Assembly: GCA_003243195.1 (NCBI GenBank)
Contig: QFQI01000016.1
Span: 1 to 46,154, forward strand
Length of the DNA stretch: 46,154 nucleotides
Direction: 5' to 3'
From: Sphingomonas taxi
Lineage (GTDB): Bacteria > Pseudomonadota > Alphaproteobacteria > Sphingomonadales > Sphingomonadaceae
Made by a program: the position numbers and the translations under genes. This document shows, one piece after another, positions 1 to 8,161 of this stretch. A model generated the notes under the pieces. That model did not search any database. It saw only the letters and a list, made by a program, of their open reading frames with translations, and had not been told where the DNA came from. Position 1 is the stretch's first letter. Every line of letters starts with the position of its first letter.

Positions 1-75
1 GCGCGCCCGGAACGATTCGAACGTCCGACCCTCAGATTCGTAGTCTGATGCTCTATCCAGCTGAGCTACGGGCGC
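1..75 (-). tRNA. tRNA-Arg(ACG), 3' end at window edge
   Basis: On the minus strand this folds as a complete cloverleaf. The acceptor arms are GCGCCCG (from base 75 inward) and CGGGCGC (9 to 3), with discriminator G at base 2. The T-arm contains GTTCGAATC. The anticodon stem TCAGA/TCTGA encloses the loop CTACGAA, giving anticodon ACG, which reads CGN arginine codons after TadA deaminates A34. The tadA gene lies in this same window. Base 1 would be the first C of CCA; whether CCA is encoded lies outside the window. Confidence 0.95.
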
Positions 76-159
76 GTTGTGGAGCGGCGCTGTTAGCCGC
101 CGAATCGGGGGGGCGCAAGTGCATTGCGTCATTTTTTGCGGCCCTCTAGGCGAATTATC

Positions 160-660
160 ATGATGCGCCCGTTTCTCCCGCTCGCCCTCCTGCCGCTCGC
201 GGCGGCCTGTGCCGCCGATCCGACCGTCTATCCCTCGCTTGCGCCGCGTGCCGTGGAGAAGCTGGGGTTCGACGAACCGGCCGCGCCCCCGCCCGCCCCG
301 GTGGCCGCCGATCCCGCGCTGGACGCGCGCATCGCCGCGCTGGTGCAGCAGCGTGCCGACGCCGCGCAGGCCTTCGAGCGCGGCGCGGCCCGCGCGGAGA
401 CGCTGGCGCGGGCCGCCCGCACCGCAAAGGTCGGCAGCGATCGCTGGATCGACGCGCAGACCGCCATCGCCGAGCTGGACGCGCTGCGTTCGGCCCATGC
501 CGATATCGTCGGCGTGCTCGACGACCTCGCCAGCACGCGCGCGCAGGCGTTGCAGCCGGACTATCCGGCGCTCAACCGTGCGTTGTCGGACGCGCGCGCG
601 GCCGCGACCGCGCAGACGCAGCGGATCGACGCACTGGCCGCCAGCCTGCCCGCCGCCTGA
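160..660 (+). CDS. Small coiled-coil lipoprotein of unknown function
   Basis: A 166-residue protein that I do not recognise. It opens with MMRPFLPLALLP followed by LAAAC, a signal peptide with a plausible lipobox (Cys17), so it is probably an envelope lipoprotein. After a Pro/Ala-rich linker (about 35-50) the rest is Ala-rich, charged and helical, with spacing that suggests a coiled coil from about residue 55 to the end. I start at the first ATG (160), although the adjacent ATG at 163 is equally possible. An upstream in-frame TTG would add residues before the signal peptide. There is no clear Shine-Dalgarno sequence. The gene stands alone, convergent with the next gene, and a small CCGGC-AAT-GCCGG hairpin (679-691) lies between them. 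Confidence 0.7.
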   Translation: MMRPFLPLALLPLAAACAADPTVYPSLAPRAVEKLGFDEPAAPPPAPVAADPALDARIAALVQQRADAAQAFERGAARAETLARAARTAKVGSDRWIDAQTAIAELDALRSAHADIVGVLDDLASTRAQALQPDYPALNRALSDARAAATAQTQRIDALAASLPAA

Positions 661-700
661 ACGGCGCGCGGAGGCTGTCCGGCAATGCCGGGCCGCCCCC

Positions 701-2908
701 TCAGAACTTCAGCAGCGGCAGGATCGTGGCGTAATCGTCGGTCCATGGCGCGAAGCCCGGCCGGCGGCGCAGCACGTGCCATTCGCCATCGTCGCCGGCC
801 AGCAACGCCTGCGTCCACGGATCGCGCGTGAGCACGATCCACGACGAGGGCGACGCGCCCTGCTCGTCCTCCTCGCGCGCGGACGGCTGGTGATCCAGGA
901 TCAGCGCGCGCCACCCGCCGGCGCGCGCGGCGGCGGCGACCACCGGCCCCAGGTTCACGAAACGGTTCGAGATGTGCACCGCCAGCACCCCGCGCCGGGC
1001 CAGCACGCGCGCATAGCCGGCGAACGCCTCGCGCGTCAGCAGGTGCATCGGCACCGCATCGGAGGAGAAGGCGTCAAGGGCCAGTATATCGAGGCTGGCG
1101 GGCGGCGCGCGCTCCAGCGACAGCCGCGCGTCGCCCAGCACGATCTCCGCCCCCGGCGCGCAATCGGCGACGAAGGTGAAGCGGCGCGCGCGGGTCAGCG
1201 CCGCCATCGCCGGGTCGATCTCGTAGAAGCGCCACCGCTGGCCGGGCTGCGCGTAGCAGGCGAGCGTGCCGGTGCCGAGCCCGACGACGCCGATCCGCGC
1301 GTCCTCACCGAACAGCAGCGGCGCGGCGCGCATCACGCGACCGACTCCGGAAGATGGCGTGTAGTAGGTGGTCGGCGTCCGCTCGCGTGCCGGCGATCCG
1401 GTCAGTTGCACGCCATGCAGCGTCGTGCCGTGGATCAGCGTGCGGCGCCCGGGCTCCCGGGCGACGGTGTAGACGCCGAAATAGCTGCGCAGCCGCGCGC
1501 CCGGCTCCAGCGACAGCGATGCCGAGCGCAGCCCGCCGAACAGCAGCAGCGCGCTGCCCAGCACCAGCATGTACGGCCAGCGCGCGCCCAGCGTGAGCAG
1601 CCCCGCAACGGCGACGGCCGCGAAGATCGCATGCGGATGATGCACGGTGCGCAGGCCGCCCGGCTCGCCGGCGGCGTGCCATATGACCGCGGCGACGACG
1701 ATCGCCCCCGGCAGCATCGCGCCGCGCACCACGCCGGGCCGGCGCCACAGCGCCGCCAGACGGGCGGTTGGATAGGATTGCGGCACCATCCATCCGGCGG
1801 CGAGGATCAGGATCGGATATTCCCATGTCCAGTCGAACAGCGTCGGCGCCAGCAGCGCGGCGAAGACCCCGCCCAGCGCCCCGCCCAGCGACATCGCCAG
1901 ATAGAAGCCGGTCAGCCGCGCCGGCTCCGGCCGCAGCCGGTACAATTGCGTGTGCAGCGCGACCGCGATCATGAACAGCAGCAGCAGCGCCATGACGGTG
2001 CTGAGCGTCGCCGCCTGCGGAAAGCCACCCATCATGATGCCGCCGAACAGCAGGATCGTGACCGGCGCGAAGGCGGTCAGCAGGTCCGCGACGGCACGCC
2101 GCGCCGCGAACGCGACCGAGAAGCTGAGCAGGTACAGGGCCAGCGGGATCACCCACAGCAGCGGCATCGCGACCAGATCGGTGCTGACGAACGTGCTGGT
2201 GGCCAGCATCATCCCCGAGGGCACGAAGCCGAGCGCGACCCAGCGCAGCACGCGCCGGCGCGTCGGCGGCGGATCGCCGGCCTGGTCGATCGCGGGGACG
2301 TGTCCGGCGGGCAGCCGCAGCGCGCAGGCGGCGACCAGCGCGACCAGCAACAGATAGCCGCCGCTCCACAACCAGCGCTGCCGCGTGACGCTGAGCAGCG
2401 GTTCGACCAGCAGCGGGAAGGCGAGCAGCCCGGCGAAGCTGCCGAGATTGGACGCGGCATAGAGCGCATAGGGATCGCCGCCCGGTCGCGCGAGCGCGAA
2501 CCAGCGCTGCATCAGCGGCGCCTGCGCCGATACCGCGAAGAACAGCGGGCCGATCGACACCGCGAACAGCCACGGCACCCATAGCGCCGGCTCCGCGCCC
2601 TGGGGCAGCACGCGGTCGCCCAGCCCGATCGGCAGAAACGCGCAGGCGAGCAGCAGCACGCCCAGATGCACCACGCCCTGCCGACGCGGCACGATCCGGC
2701 CGAGCAGGTGCGCATAGCCATATCCGCCCAGCAGCAGCGCCTGATAGACGAGCATCGCCGAATTCCACACCGCCGGCGCGCCGCCCAGTCGCGGCAAGGC
2801 GATGCGCGCGATCATCGGCTGCACCAGGAACAGCAGGAACGAGCCGGTGAGAATGGTCGCGACGAACAGCGCTCGCGCCGCGCCGCCCGCCGGTGAAAGG
2901 CCGGTCAT
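701..2908 (-). CDS. Fused multi-pass membrane / spermidine synthase-like protein
   Basis: A 735-residue two-part protein. The first 440 or so residues contain many hydrophobic helices, starting with ALFVATILTGSFLLFLVQP. The C-terminal part (about 543-735) is a Rossmann methyltransferase/spermidine synthase-like domain with the nucleotide-binding motif GLGTGTLACY, an acidic strand end (FYEID), DAFSSDAVP near residue 612, and the family ending WTDDYATILPLL. Such fusions are widespread. Their substrate is mostly unknown and polyamine synthesis should not be assumed. The start at 2908 (MTGLSPAGG) places the first membrane helix at the N-terminus; in-frame codons further upstream give a basic extension that looks non-coding. 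No strong ribosome binding site is visible. Confidence 0.85.
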   Translation of the reverse strand: MTGLSPAGGAARALFVATILTGSFLLFLVQPMIARIALPRLGGAPAVWNSAMLVYQALLLGGYGYAHLLGRIVPRRQGVVHLGVLLLACAFLPIGLGDRVLPQGAEPALWVPWLFAVSIGPLFFAVSAQAPLMQRWFALARPGGDPYALYAASNLGSFAGLLAFPLLVEPLLSVTRQRWLWSGGYLLLVALVAACALRLPAGHVPAIDQAGDPPPTRRRVLRWVALGFVPSGMMLATSTFVSTDLVAMPLLWVIPLALYLLSFSVAFAARRAVADLLTAFAPVTILLFGGIMMGGFPQAATLSTVMALLLLFMIAVALHTQLYRLRPEPARLTGFYLAMSLGGALGGVFAALLAPTLFDWTWEYPILILAAGWMVPQSYPTARLAALWRRPGVVRGAMLPGAIVVAAVIWHAAGEPGGLRTVHHPHAIFAAVAVAGLLTLGARWPYMLVLGSALLLFGGLRSASLSLEPGARLRSYFGVYTVAREPGRRTLIHGTTLHGVQLTGSPARERTPTTYYTPSSGVGRVMRAAPLLFGEDARIGVVGLGTGTLACYAQPGQRWRFYEIDPAMAALTRARRFTFVADCAPGAEIVLGDARLSLERAPPASLDILALDAFSSDAVPMHLLTREAFAGYARVLARRGVLAVHISNRFVNLGPVVAAAARAGGWRALILDHQPSAREEDEQGASPSSWIVLTRDPWTQALLAGDDGEWHVLRRRPGFAPWTDDYATILPLLKF

Positions 2909-3112
2909 GCGGGGCGGTATGGGACGATAGCGGACGTCGCGAACCCGTCGTCGTCGCGGCGCGGGCCACATCCGCGCCACGCCGGTCTACGGGCGTGCGG
3001 CAACGACATCGCCGCGACGGCGGGCGCGGACGATCTCACCGGATCCGTGCCGGCCCGGCGCGCGCCATGCGCGTCGGCCGATCGCCCGCACCCCGCCAAA
3101 CCGCCGTGCTCC

Positions 3113-3634
3113 TCACGGGCGGTCGATGCGGTAGGCGACGGTGTCCGCAAGCGCCGGATCGCCGGCATGCGCGGGATGCAGGAAGTCCATCCCCGCCACA
3201 TGCCGCATTCCCAGCCGCTCCATCAACCGGCGGCTGGCGGCGTTCCGGCGCGCGGTGATCGCGAACACCGCGTCCTCATGGCGGTTCGCCCATGCCCAGT
3301 CGAGCCACGCCGCCGCCGCTTCGCGCGCATAGCCGCCGCCCCAGTAAGCAGACGCGATCATCCAGCCGATCTCCAGCCGGCCGGCGATCGGCGTGTCGGG
3401 CGCGCCGGGCTTCAGCCCGACATGCCCCATCACCACGCCGTCCGCGCGGTGCTCCACCACGCCGAAGCCGAGCGGCGCATAGCCGGCATGGCGCGCCAGC
3501 ACCGCCGCGCACGCCGCCGCACCCTTCACGCCGCCCAGGTCGGCCATCACCACCGGATCGCCCCACAGCGCCCATAACGCCGCATGGTCGCGCGGCTCGG
3601 GCGGGCGCAGGATCAGGCGCGCGGTGGCGATCAC
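3113..3634 (-). CDS. GNAT family N-acetyltransferase (RimJ/RimL-like)
   Basis: A 173-residue acetyltransferase of the GNAT fold. It starts ATARLILRPPEPRDHAAL, typical of RimJ/RimL-type proteins. It has the acetyl-CoA-binding region around GGGYAREAAAAWLDWAW and the later strand with NAASRRLMERLGM. The substrate cannot be told. The GTG start at 3634 overlaps the stop of hemB (GTGA, four bases), which fixes the start and shows translational coupling. Nothing in the sequence links its function to heme synthesis, so the coupling may only be positional. Confidence 0.85.
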   Translation of the reverse strand: MIATARLILRPPEPRDHAALWALWGDPVVMADLGGVKGAAACAAVLARHAGYAPLGFGVVEHRADGVVMGHVGLKPGAPDTPIAGRLEIGWMIASAYWGGGYAREAAAAWLDWAWANRHEDAVFAITARRNAASRRLMERLGMRHVAGMDFLHPAHAGDPALADTVAYRIDRP

Positions 3635-4623
3635 GCGCCCAGCAGCCGCGCGGCATGCGCCGCATGATAGGTCAGCACGCCCGAACAGCCGGCGCGCTTG
3701 AAGGCGAGCAAGGTTTCCAGCACCACCCGGTCGCGGTCGGCCGCGCCGGCCGCCACCGCCGCCTCGATCATCGCATATTCGCCCGACACCTGATAGGCGA
3801 ACACCGGCACCGCGAACGCCTGCTTCACCTTCGCGACGATATCGAGGTACGGCAGCCCCGGCTTCACCATCACGCTGTCGGCGCCCTCCGCCAGATCGAG
3901 CGCGACCTCGCGCAGCGCCTCCTCGGCGTTGGCGGGGTCCATCTGGTAGGTGCTCTTGTCGCCCTTCAGCAGCCCGCGGCTGCCCACCGCGTCGCGGAAC
4001 GGGCCGTAGAAGGCCGAGGCGTATTTGGCGGCATAGGCCATGATCTGCACATTGACATGGCCGCCCTGCTCCAGCGCGGCGCGGATCAGCCCGACGCGGC
4101 CGTCCATCATGTCGCTGGGCGCGATGATGTCGCTGCCGGCGCGCGCCTGGTTCAGCGCCTGTTCGACCAGCAGTTCGACCGTCGCATCGTTGCGGACATA
4201 GCCGTGCGCGTCGACCAGCCCGTCGTGCCCGTGGGTGGTGTAGGGATCGAGCGCGACATCGGTCAGCAGCCCGATCTCCGGCACCGCCTCGCGGATCGCG
4301 CGCAGCGCGCGGCACATCAGATTGTCGGGGTTGAGCGCCTCCGCGCCATCCTCGCTGCGGCGGTCGTGCGGCGTGTTGGGGAACAGCGCCAGACACGGAA
4401 TGCCGAGATCGCGCGCCTCGCGCGCGCGGTGGACGATCATGTCCACCGACCAGCGCGACACGCCGGGCAAGGTGGCGATCGGCTCCTCCACGCCCGAACC
4501 GTCGGTCACGAACAACGGCCAGATCAGGTCGGCGGGGGTGAGCACATGTTCGGCATGGAGCCGGCGGCTCCAGGCGGCGGCACGGGTGCGGCGCAAGCGC
4601 AGCGCGGGGTAAGCGGCGTGCAT
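3631..4623 (-). CDS. hemB: Delta-aminolevulinic acid dehydratase (porphobilinogen synthase)
   Basis: Condenses two molecules of 5-aminolevulinate to porphobilinogen in cytosolic heme synthesis. With the chosen start it has 330 residues, normal for the family. The two active-site lysines are visible at about 200 (AYAAKYAS) and 254 (MVKPGLPYLD, the Schiff-base lysine). The metal-site segment reads DVALDPYTTHGHDG, with Asp where zinc enzymes have Cys, so this is the Mg-dependent, non-zinc type common in alphaproteobacteria. I chose ATG 4623 (MHAAYPALRLRR, with GGGAAAG upstream) over the ATG at 4686, because the extra 21 residues are unlike the family and would approach the divergent kinase gene. 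hemH lies in the same window but not in the same operon. Confidence 0.97.
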   Translation of the reverse strand: MHAAYPALRLRRTRAAAWSRRLHAEHVLTPADLIWPLFVTDGSGVEEPIATLPGVSRWSVDMIVHRAREARDLGIPCLALFPNTPHDRRSEDGAEALNPDNLMCRALRAIREAVPEIGLLTDVALDPYTTHGHDGLVDAHGYVRNDATVELLVEQALNQARAGSDIIAPSDMMDGRVGLIRAALEQGGHVNVQIMAYAAKYASAFYGPFRDAVGSRGLLKGDKSTYQMDPANAEEALREVALDLAEGADSVMVKPGLPYLDIVAKVKQAFAVPVFAYQVSGEYAMIEAAVAAGAADRDRVVLETLLAFKRAGCSGVLTYHAAHAARLLGA

Positions 4624-4700
4624 CGGGACGCTTTCCCGCAATCGGCGCGCGCGTGCAAGCGTTACGGGGGCGAAACGCGTCGTCATGCGTTCCGCCGGTC

Positions 4701-5588
4701 ATGACCGAGATCCGCTCCGCCGCCCTGATCGTGAACGCAAAGTCCCGTCGCGGCCGCAAGCTGTTCCGCCGCGCGTGCCGCCGGCTGCGCGACCTGCCCT
4801 TCCCCGTCGTCCCCTATGCGGTGAAGGAGCCCGCGCACCTCGACCGCACGGTGCGCCGCGCGCTGGAGAAGAAGCCGGACCTGGTGATCCTGGGCGGCGG
4901 CGACGGCACGATCAGCGGGCTGGTGGACCTGCTGGTCGGCAAGGGGGTGATCCTGGGCGTGCTGCCGCTGGGCACTGCCAACAGCTTCGCGCGCTCGCTG
5001 GGCCTGCCGCTCGACATCGACGGCGCGATCGAGGTGCTGGGCAGCGGCATGCCCAAGCGCATCGACCTGGGCATGATCGACGACGATTATTTCGCCAATT
5101 GCGCGGCGATGGGCATCAGCCCGCAGATCGCCGAGACGGTGCCGCACAACCTGAAGAAAGTGCTCGGGCGCATCGGCTATCTCGGCTGGGCGGGATATCA
5201 GCTCACGCGGTTCAAGCCGTTCACGCTGTTCGTGGACGACGGCAGCGGCGAGAAGAAGCTGCGCGTGGTGGAGGTGCGGATCTCCAACGGGCCATATCAT
5301 GGCGGCACCTGGCTGGTCGACGAGGCGTCGATCGAATCGGGCGAGATCGTCGTGCAGGCGGTGAAGGGCCATTACAAGCGGCGGCTGGTGACCAACTGGG
5401 CGAACAGCGTCCTGGGCCGGCGCGAACGGCATCACGAGGTCGTCAGCTTCTCCGGCACCTCGATCAAGGTGCGCACCGATCCGCCGCTGCCGATCTCGAT
5501 CGACGGCGAGGTACTGGCGCATACGCCGGTCACCGCGCATGTCGCGGCGGGAGTGATCGAGGTGATGGTGCCACGCGAACCGGATTGA
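4701..5588 (+). CDS. Diacylglycerol kinase-family lipid kinase
   Basis: A 295-residue protein of the DAGK catalytic-domain family (YegS/DgkB-like). It probably phosphorylates a lipid such as diacylglycerol or a sphingolipid base. The nucleotide-binding motif GGGDGT is at residues 65-70, and the family signature PLGTANSFARSLGLP follows at about 91. The C-terminal beta-sandwich part contains ISNGPYHGGTW and the IDGEVL turn. ATG at 4701 (MTEIRSAALIVNAKS) matches the usual N-terminus. It is divergent from hemB, so both promoters should lie in the 77 bases between the starts. Confidence 0.9.
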   Translation: MTEIRSAALIVNAKSRRGRKLFRRACRRLRDLPFPVVPYAVKEPAHLDRTVRRALEKKPDLVILGGGDGTISGLVDLLVGKGVILGVLPLGTANSFARSLGLPLDIDGAIEVLGSGMPKRIDLGMIDDDYFANCAAMGISPQIAETVPHNLKKVLGRIGYLGWAGYQLTRFKPFTLFVDDGSGEKKLRVVEVRISNGPYHGGTWLVDEASIESGEIVVQAVKGHYKRRLVTNWANSVLGRRERHHEVVSFSGTSIKVRTDPPLPISIDGEVLAHTPVTAHVAAGVIEVMVPREPD

Positions 5589-5655
5589 GGGCGCCGGGCG
5601 GCGGAGACGATCGTCATCGCCGACGTCGACAAGGCCCACCCCCGTCGGAACGCCC

Positions 5656-5669
5656 GCCGCCATGGCGGC
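5656..5669. terminator. GC-rich palindrome between convergent genes
   Basis: GCCGCCATGGCGGC is a perfect 14-base palindrome that can fold with a CATG loop. It lies directly after the stop of the M23 peptidase gene and 67 bases after the stop of the lipid kinase gene. There is no T-run, so a terminator role on either strand is only a guess from position. Confidence 0.35.
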
Positions 5670-5671
5670 CC

Positions 5672-6559
5672 CTACCCGGCGGGCATCGCGCCCGCCACCG
5701 GCTGCGGGTCGGTCCGCGCGCCATTCCATGTCATCGCCCAGTGCAGGTGCGGGCCGGTCGCGCGGCCGGTGCTGCCGACCCGACCGATCAACTGCCCCTG
5801 CCGGACATGCTCGCCGACGCGCACGTCGATGCGCGACAGGTGCAGGAACGCGCTGTTCAATCCATTGCCGTGGTCGAGGATCAGCAGCCGCCCTTCCAGC
5901 GTGAACGGCGGGTCGGCGGCCAGCGTCACCACGCCGTCGGCGGGCGCGACGACCGGTGCGCCGGTCGGGCGGGCGACGTCGACCCCGCCATGATAGCTGC
6001 CCGGCTGCCCGGCATAGATGCGCTGCGCGCCGAACAGCCCGGAGATGCGCCCGGTCGCCGGCCAGACGAAGCGCTGTCGCCAGCCCGCCGCGTCGCTCGT
6101 CCGGGCGCGCGCGGCGACGATCCGTGCCAGCTCCGCCGGGCGGCGGCGCGCGAAATCGGCATCGGGCACCGGCACCTTGCGCAGCGTCGGCAACCGCTCG
6201 ATCCGCCACGCGCCGGCCGCGACGGTCAGCGGCGCGGTCAGCGTGCCGCCGTTCGCCAGCGCCGCGACCAGCGTCACCTGCGGCTTCGCATCCCGGTCGA
6301 AGGCGATCAGGAAGCGACCGTCATCGGCCACGTGCACCGGCGCGCCGTCCAGCGTCAGCCGCAGCGTGCCGGCCGGCGCCTGGCCCAGCGCCAGGCCGCC
6401 CTGCCGCAGGGTCGCGGGCAGGCCGAAGCGCGCCGCCGACACCAGTTCGGGGGGCGGCGGCAGCACGGGACGTTCGACCGGCGGCGCGACCGGCGCCGGC
6501 GCCGGTGCGCTCACGCACCCGCAGAGCAGCAGCAGGATCGAAAGCGGGATCGGGCGCAT
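5672..6559 (-). CDS. M23 family metallopeptidase lipoprotein
   Basis: A 295-residue LytM/M23 zinc peptidase that probably cuts peptide cross-links in peptidoglycan, anchored in the envelope. The N-terminus MRPIPLSILLLLCGC is a lipoprotein signal with Cys15 as the likely lipidated residue. A Pro-rich linker, a beta-rich middle domain and the C-terminal peptidase domain follow. The zinc ligands are present: His190 and Asp194 in YHGGVD, and the HLH motif at 271-273. It is therefore predicted to be catalytically active, unlike EnvC-type regulators. The ATG at 6559 overlaps the upstream stop (TGATG), making it the last gene of an xseA-DUF2093-M23 operon. A GTG one codon earlier is the alternative start. 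Confidence 0.9.
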   Translation of the reverse strand: MRPIPLSILLLLCGCVSAPAPAPVAPPVERPVLPPPPELVSAARFGLPATLRQGGLALGQAPAGTLRLTLDGAPVHVADDGRFLIAFDRDAKPQVTLVAALANGGTLTAPLTVAAGAWRIERLPTLRKVPVPDADFARRRPAELARIVAARARTSDAAGWRQRFVWPATGRISGLFGAQRIYAGQPGSYHGGVDVARPTGAPVVAPADGVVTLAADPPFTLEGRLLILDHGNGLNSAFLHLSRIDVRVGEHVRQGQLIGRVGSTGRATGPHLHWAMTWNGARTDPQPVAGAMPAG

Positions 6560-6759
6560 CACCGTGGCGCCATTTCCTCCATCGCGATCGCGCCGCTGGC
6601 GAACGGCCGCTGCGTGGCGACGTCCCAGTAGCGCAGATCCTCCAGCGGGATGCGCGCGCCGGTCTTCGCGCAGGCGACATGATCGCCCGGCGCGAGCACG
6701 CGGAAGCCGTTGGCCATGTAATGGAGCTTGGCGGGACGATCGGTATGGGACATCAACAT
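6559..6759 (-). CDS. DUF2093 small protein
   Basis: A 66-residue protein with the DUF2093 look: KLHYMANGFRVLAPGDHVACAKTG, then IPLEDLRYWDVATQRPFAS. The family is small, alphaproteobacterial and of unknown function. It sits 10 bases after the xseA stop and overlaps the peptidase start, so the three genes are almost certainly co-transcribed. The start could be at 6759 (MLMSHTD) or two codons later at 6753. Confidence 0.8.
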   Translation of the reverse strand: MLMSHTDRPAKLHYMANGFRVLAPGDHVACAKTGARIPLEDLRYWDVATQRPFASGAIAMEEMAPR

Positions 6760-6769
6760 CGGGGAACTT

Positions 6770-8161
6770 TCAGATCAGGCGCGGCTGTTCAGGCTTGTCA
6801 GGATAGGGACGACGCGCGCCGCGCTCAACCTTCGGCGTGCCATCCACCTGCACCGCGACCACCCCGTCGCGGAACCGCAAGGACAGCGCGCCCGCCGCGC
6901 GCGCGGCCTGCGCGGTGGTGATCGTCCCGCCCGCCGCCGCCTCGACGCGCGCATAGCCGCGCTCCAGGATCCGGTCGGGGTTCAGGCTGTCGACCAGCCG
7001 CCCGACATCCGCGAGCCGCCGCCGCGCCGCCTCCAGACGCCGCTCCAGCGTCGCCGGGCGGATCGCGCCGGCGGCATGGGTCAGCTCGCCGCGCGCGCGC
7101 GCCACGCGCCGCTCCAGCGCCCGGTCGGTGCGCATGCCCAGATCGTCGAGCCGCTGGCGCTGCGGCCCGAGCAGCCGGTCACGCGTCGGCATCACCCGCA
7201 CCAGCGCGTCCAGCCGCTCGCGGCCGCGCTCCACGTAGCGCCGCGCGCAGCGCTGCGTGCGCGTGCCCATCGCTTCCAGCGTCAGCCGCAGGTCGGCGAG
7301 CACCGGCACCGCGATCTCCGCCGCGGCGGTCGGGGTCGGGGCGCGCAGATCGGCGGCATGGTCGCACAAGGTCGTGTCCGTCTCGTGCCCGACCGCGGAG
7401 ATGATCGGGATCGAACAGCCCGCCACCGCGCGCACCACCGCTTCCTCGTTGAACGCCCACAGATCCTCGATCGAGCCGCCGCCGCGCGCGACGATCACCA
7501 GATCGGGACGCGGCACCGCGCCGCCGGGCGCCAGCGCATCGAAGCCGCGCACCGCCGCCGCCACTTCCTCCGCCGCGCCCGCTCCCTGCACCTTCACCGG
7601 CCACACCACGACATGCGTCGGGCAGCGGTCCTCCAGCCGGTGCAGGATGTCGCGGATCACCGCGCCGGTCGGGGAGGTCACGACGCCGATCACGCGCGGC
7701 ATGAACGGCAGCGGCTGCTTGCGCGCGGCGTCGAACAGCCCCTCCCCCGCCAGCTTGGCCTTCAGCTTCTCCAGCAGCGCCATCAGCGCGCCGGCGCCGG
7801 CAAGCTCCATCCGCTCGATCACGATCTGGTATTTGGAACGGCCGGGATAGGTGGTCAGCCGCCCGGTCGCGATCACCTCCACCCCGTCCTCGGGGCGAAA
7901 GGCGAGGCCCGCGGCGCTGCCCTTCCACATCACCCCGTCGATCACCGCGCTTTCGTCCTTCAGGCACAGATAGGCATGGCCGGAGGTGGCGCGCTTGTAG
8001 CCCGAAATCTCCCCGCGCAGCCGGACGTGGCCGAATTCGCCCTCCACCATCCGCTTCAGCCGGCCGGACAGTTCGCCGACGCTGAGCGCCATCGCATTGT
8101 CGCCGGGCGCCGGCTCGGCTACCAGCCGCCCCGCCTGAGTATCGTAGAGGGGGTCGGCCAT
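6770..8161 (-). CDS. xseA: Exodeoxyribonuclease VII large subunit
   Basis: Large subunit of exonuclease VII, which degrades single-stranded DNA from both ends together with XseB. The 463-residue protein has the N-terminal OB-fold (LSVGELSGRLKRMVEGEFGHVRLRGEISGYKR), then the catalytic domain with VIGVVTSPTGAVIRDILHR, the ARGGGSIEDLWAFNEE block and SAVGHETDTTLCDHAADLRAPTPTAAAE. A helical, coiled-coil C-terminal part completes it. The start MADPLYDTQAG at 8161 fits the family. Its ATG overlaps the divergent purD ATG (shared CATG), so each gene's leader lies in the other's coding sequence. xseB is not in this window. Confidence 0.96.
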   Translation of the reverse strand: MADPLYDTQAGRLVAEPAPGDNAMALSVGELSGRLKRMVEGEFGHVRLRGEISGYKRATSGHAYLCLKDESAVIDGVMWKGSAAGLAFRPEDGVEVIATGRLTTYPGRSKYQIVIERMELAGAGALMALLEKLKAKLAGEGLFDAARKQPLPFMPRVIGVVTSPTGAVIRDILHRLEDRCPTHVVVWPVKVQGAGAAEEVAAAVRGFDALAPGGAVPRPDLVIVARGGGSIEDLWAFNEEAVVRAVAGCSIPIISAVGHETDTTLCDHAADLRAPTPTAAAEIAVPVLADLRLTLEAMGTRTQRCARRYVERGRERLDALVRVMPTRDRLLGPQRQRLDDLGMRTDRALERRVARARGELTHAAGAIRPATLERRLEAARRRLADVGRLVDSLNPDRILERGYARVEAAAGGTITTAQAARAAGALSLRFRDGVVAVQVDGTPKVERGARRPYPDKPEQPRLI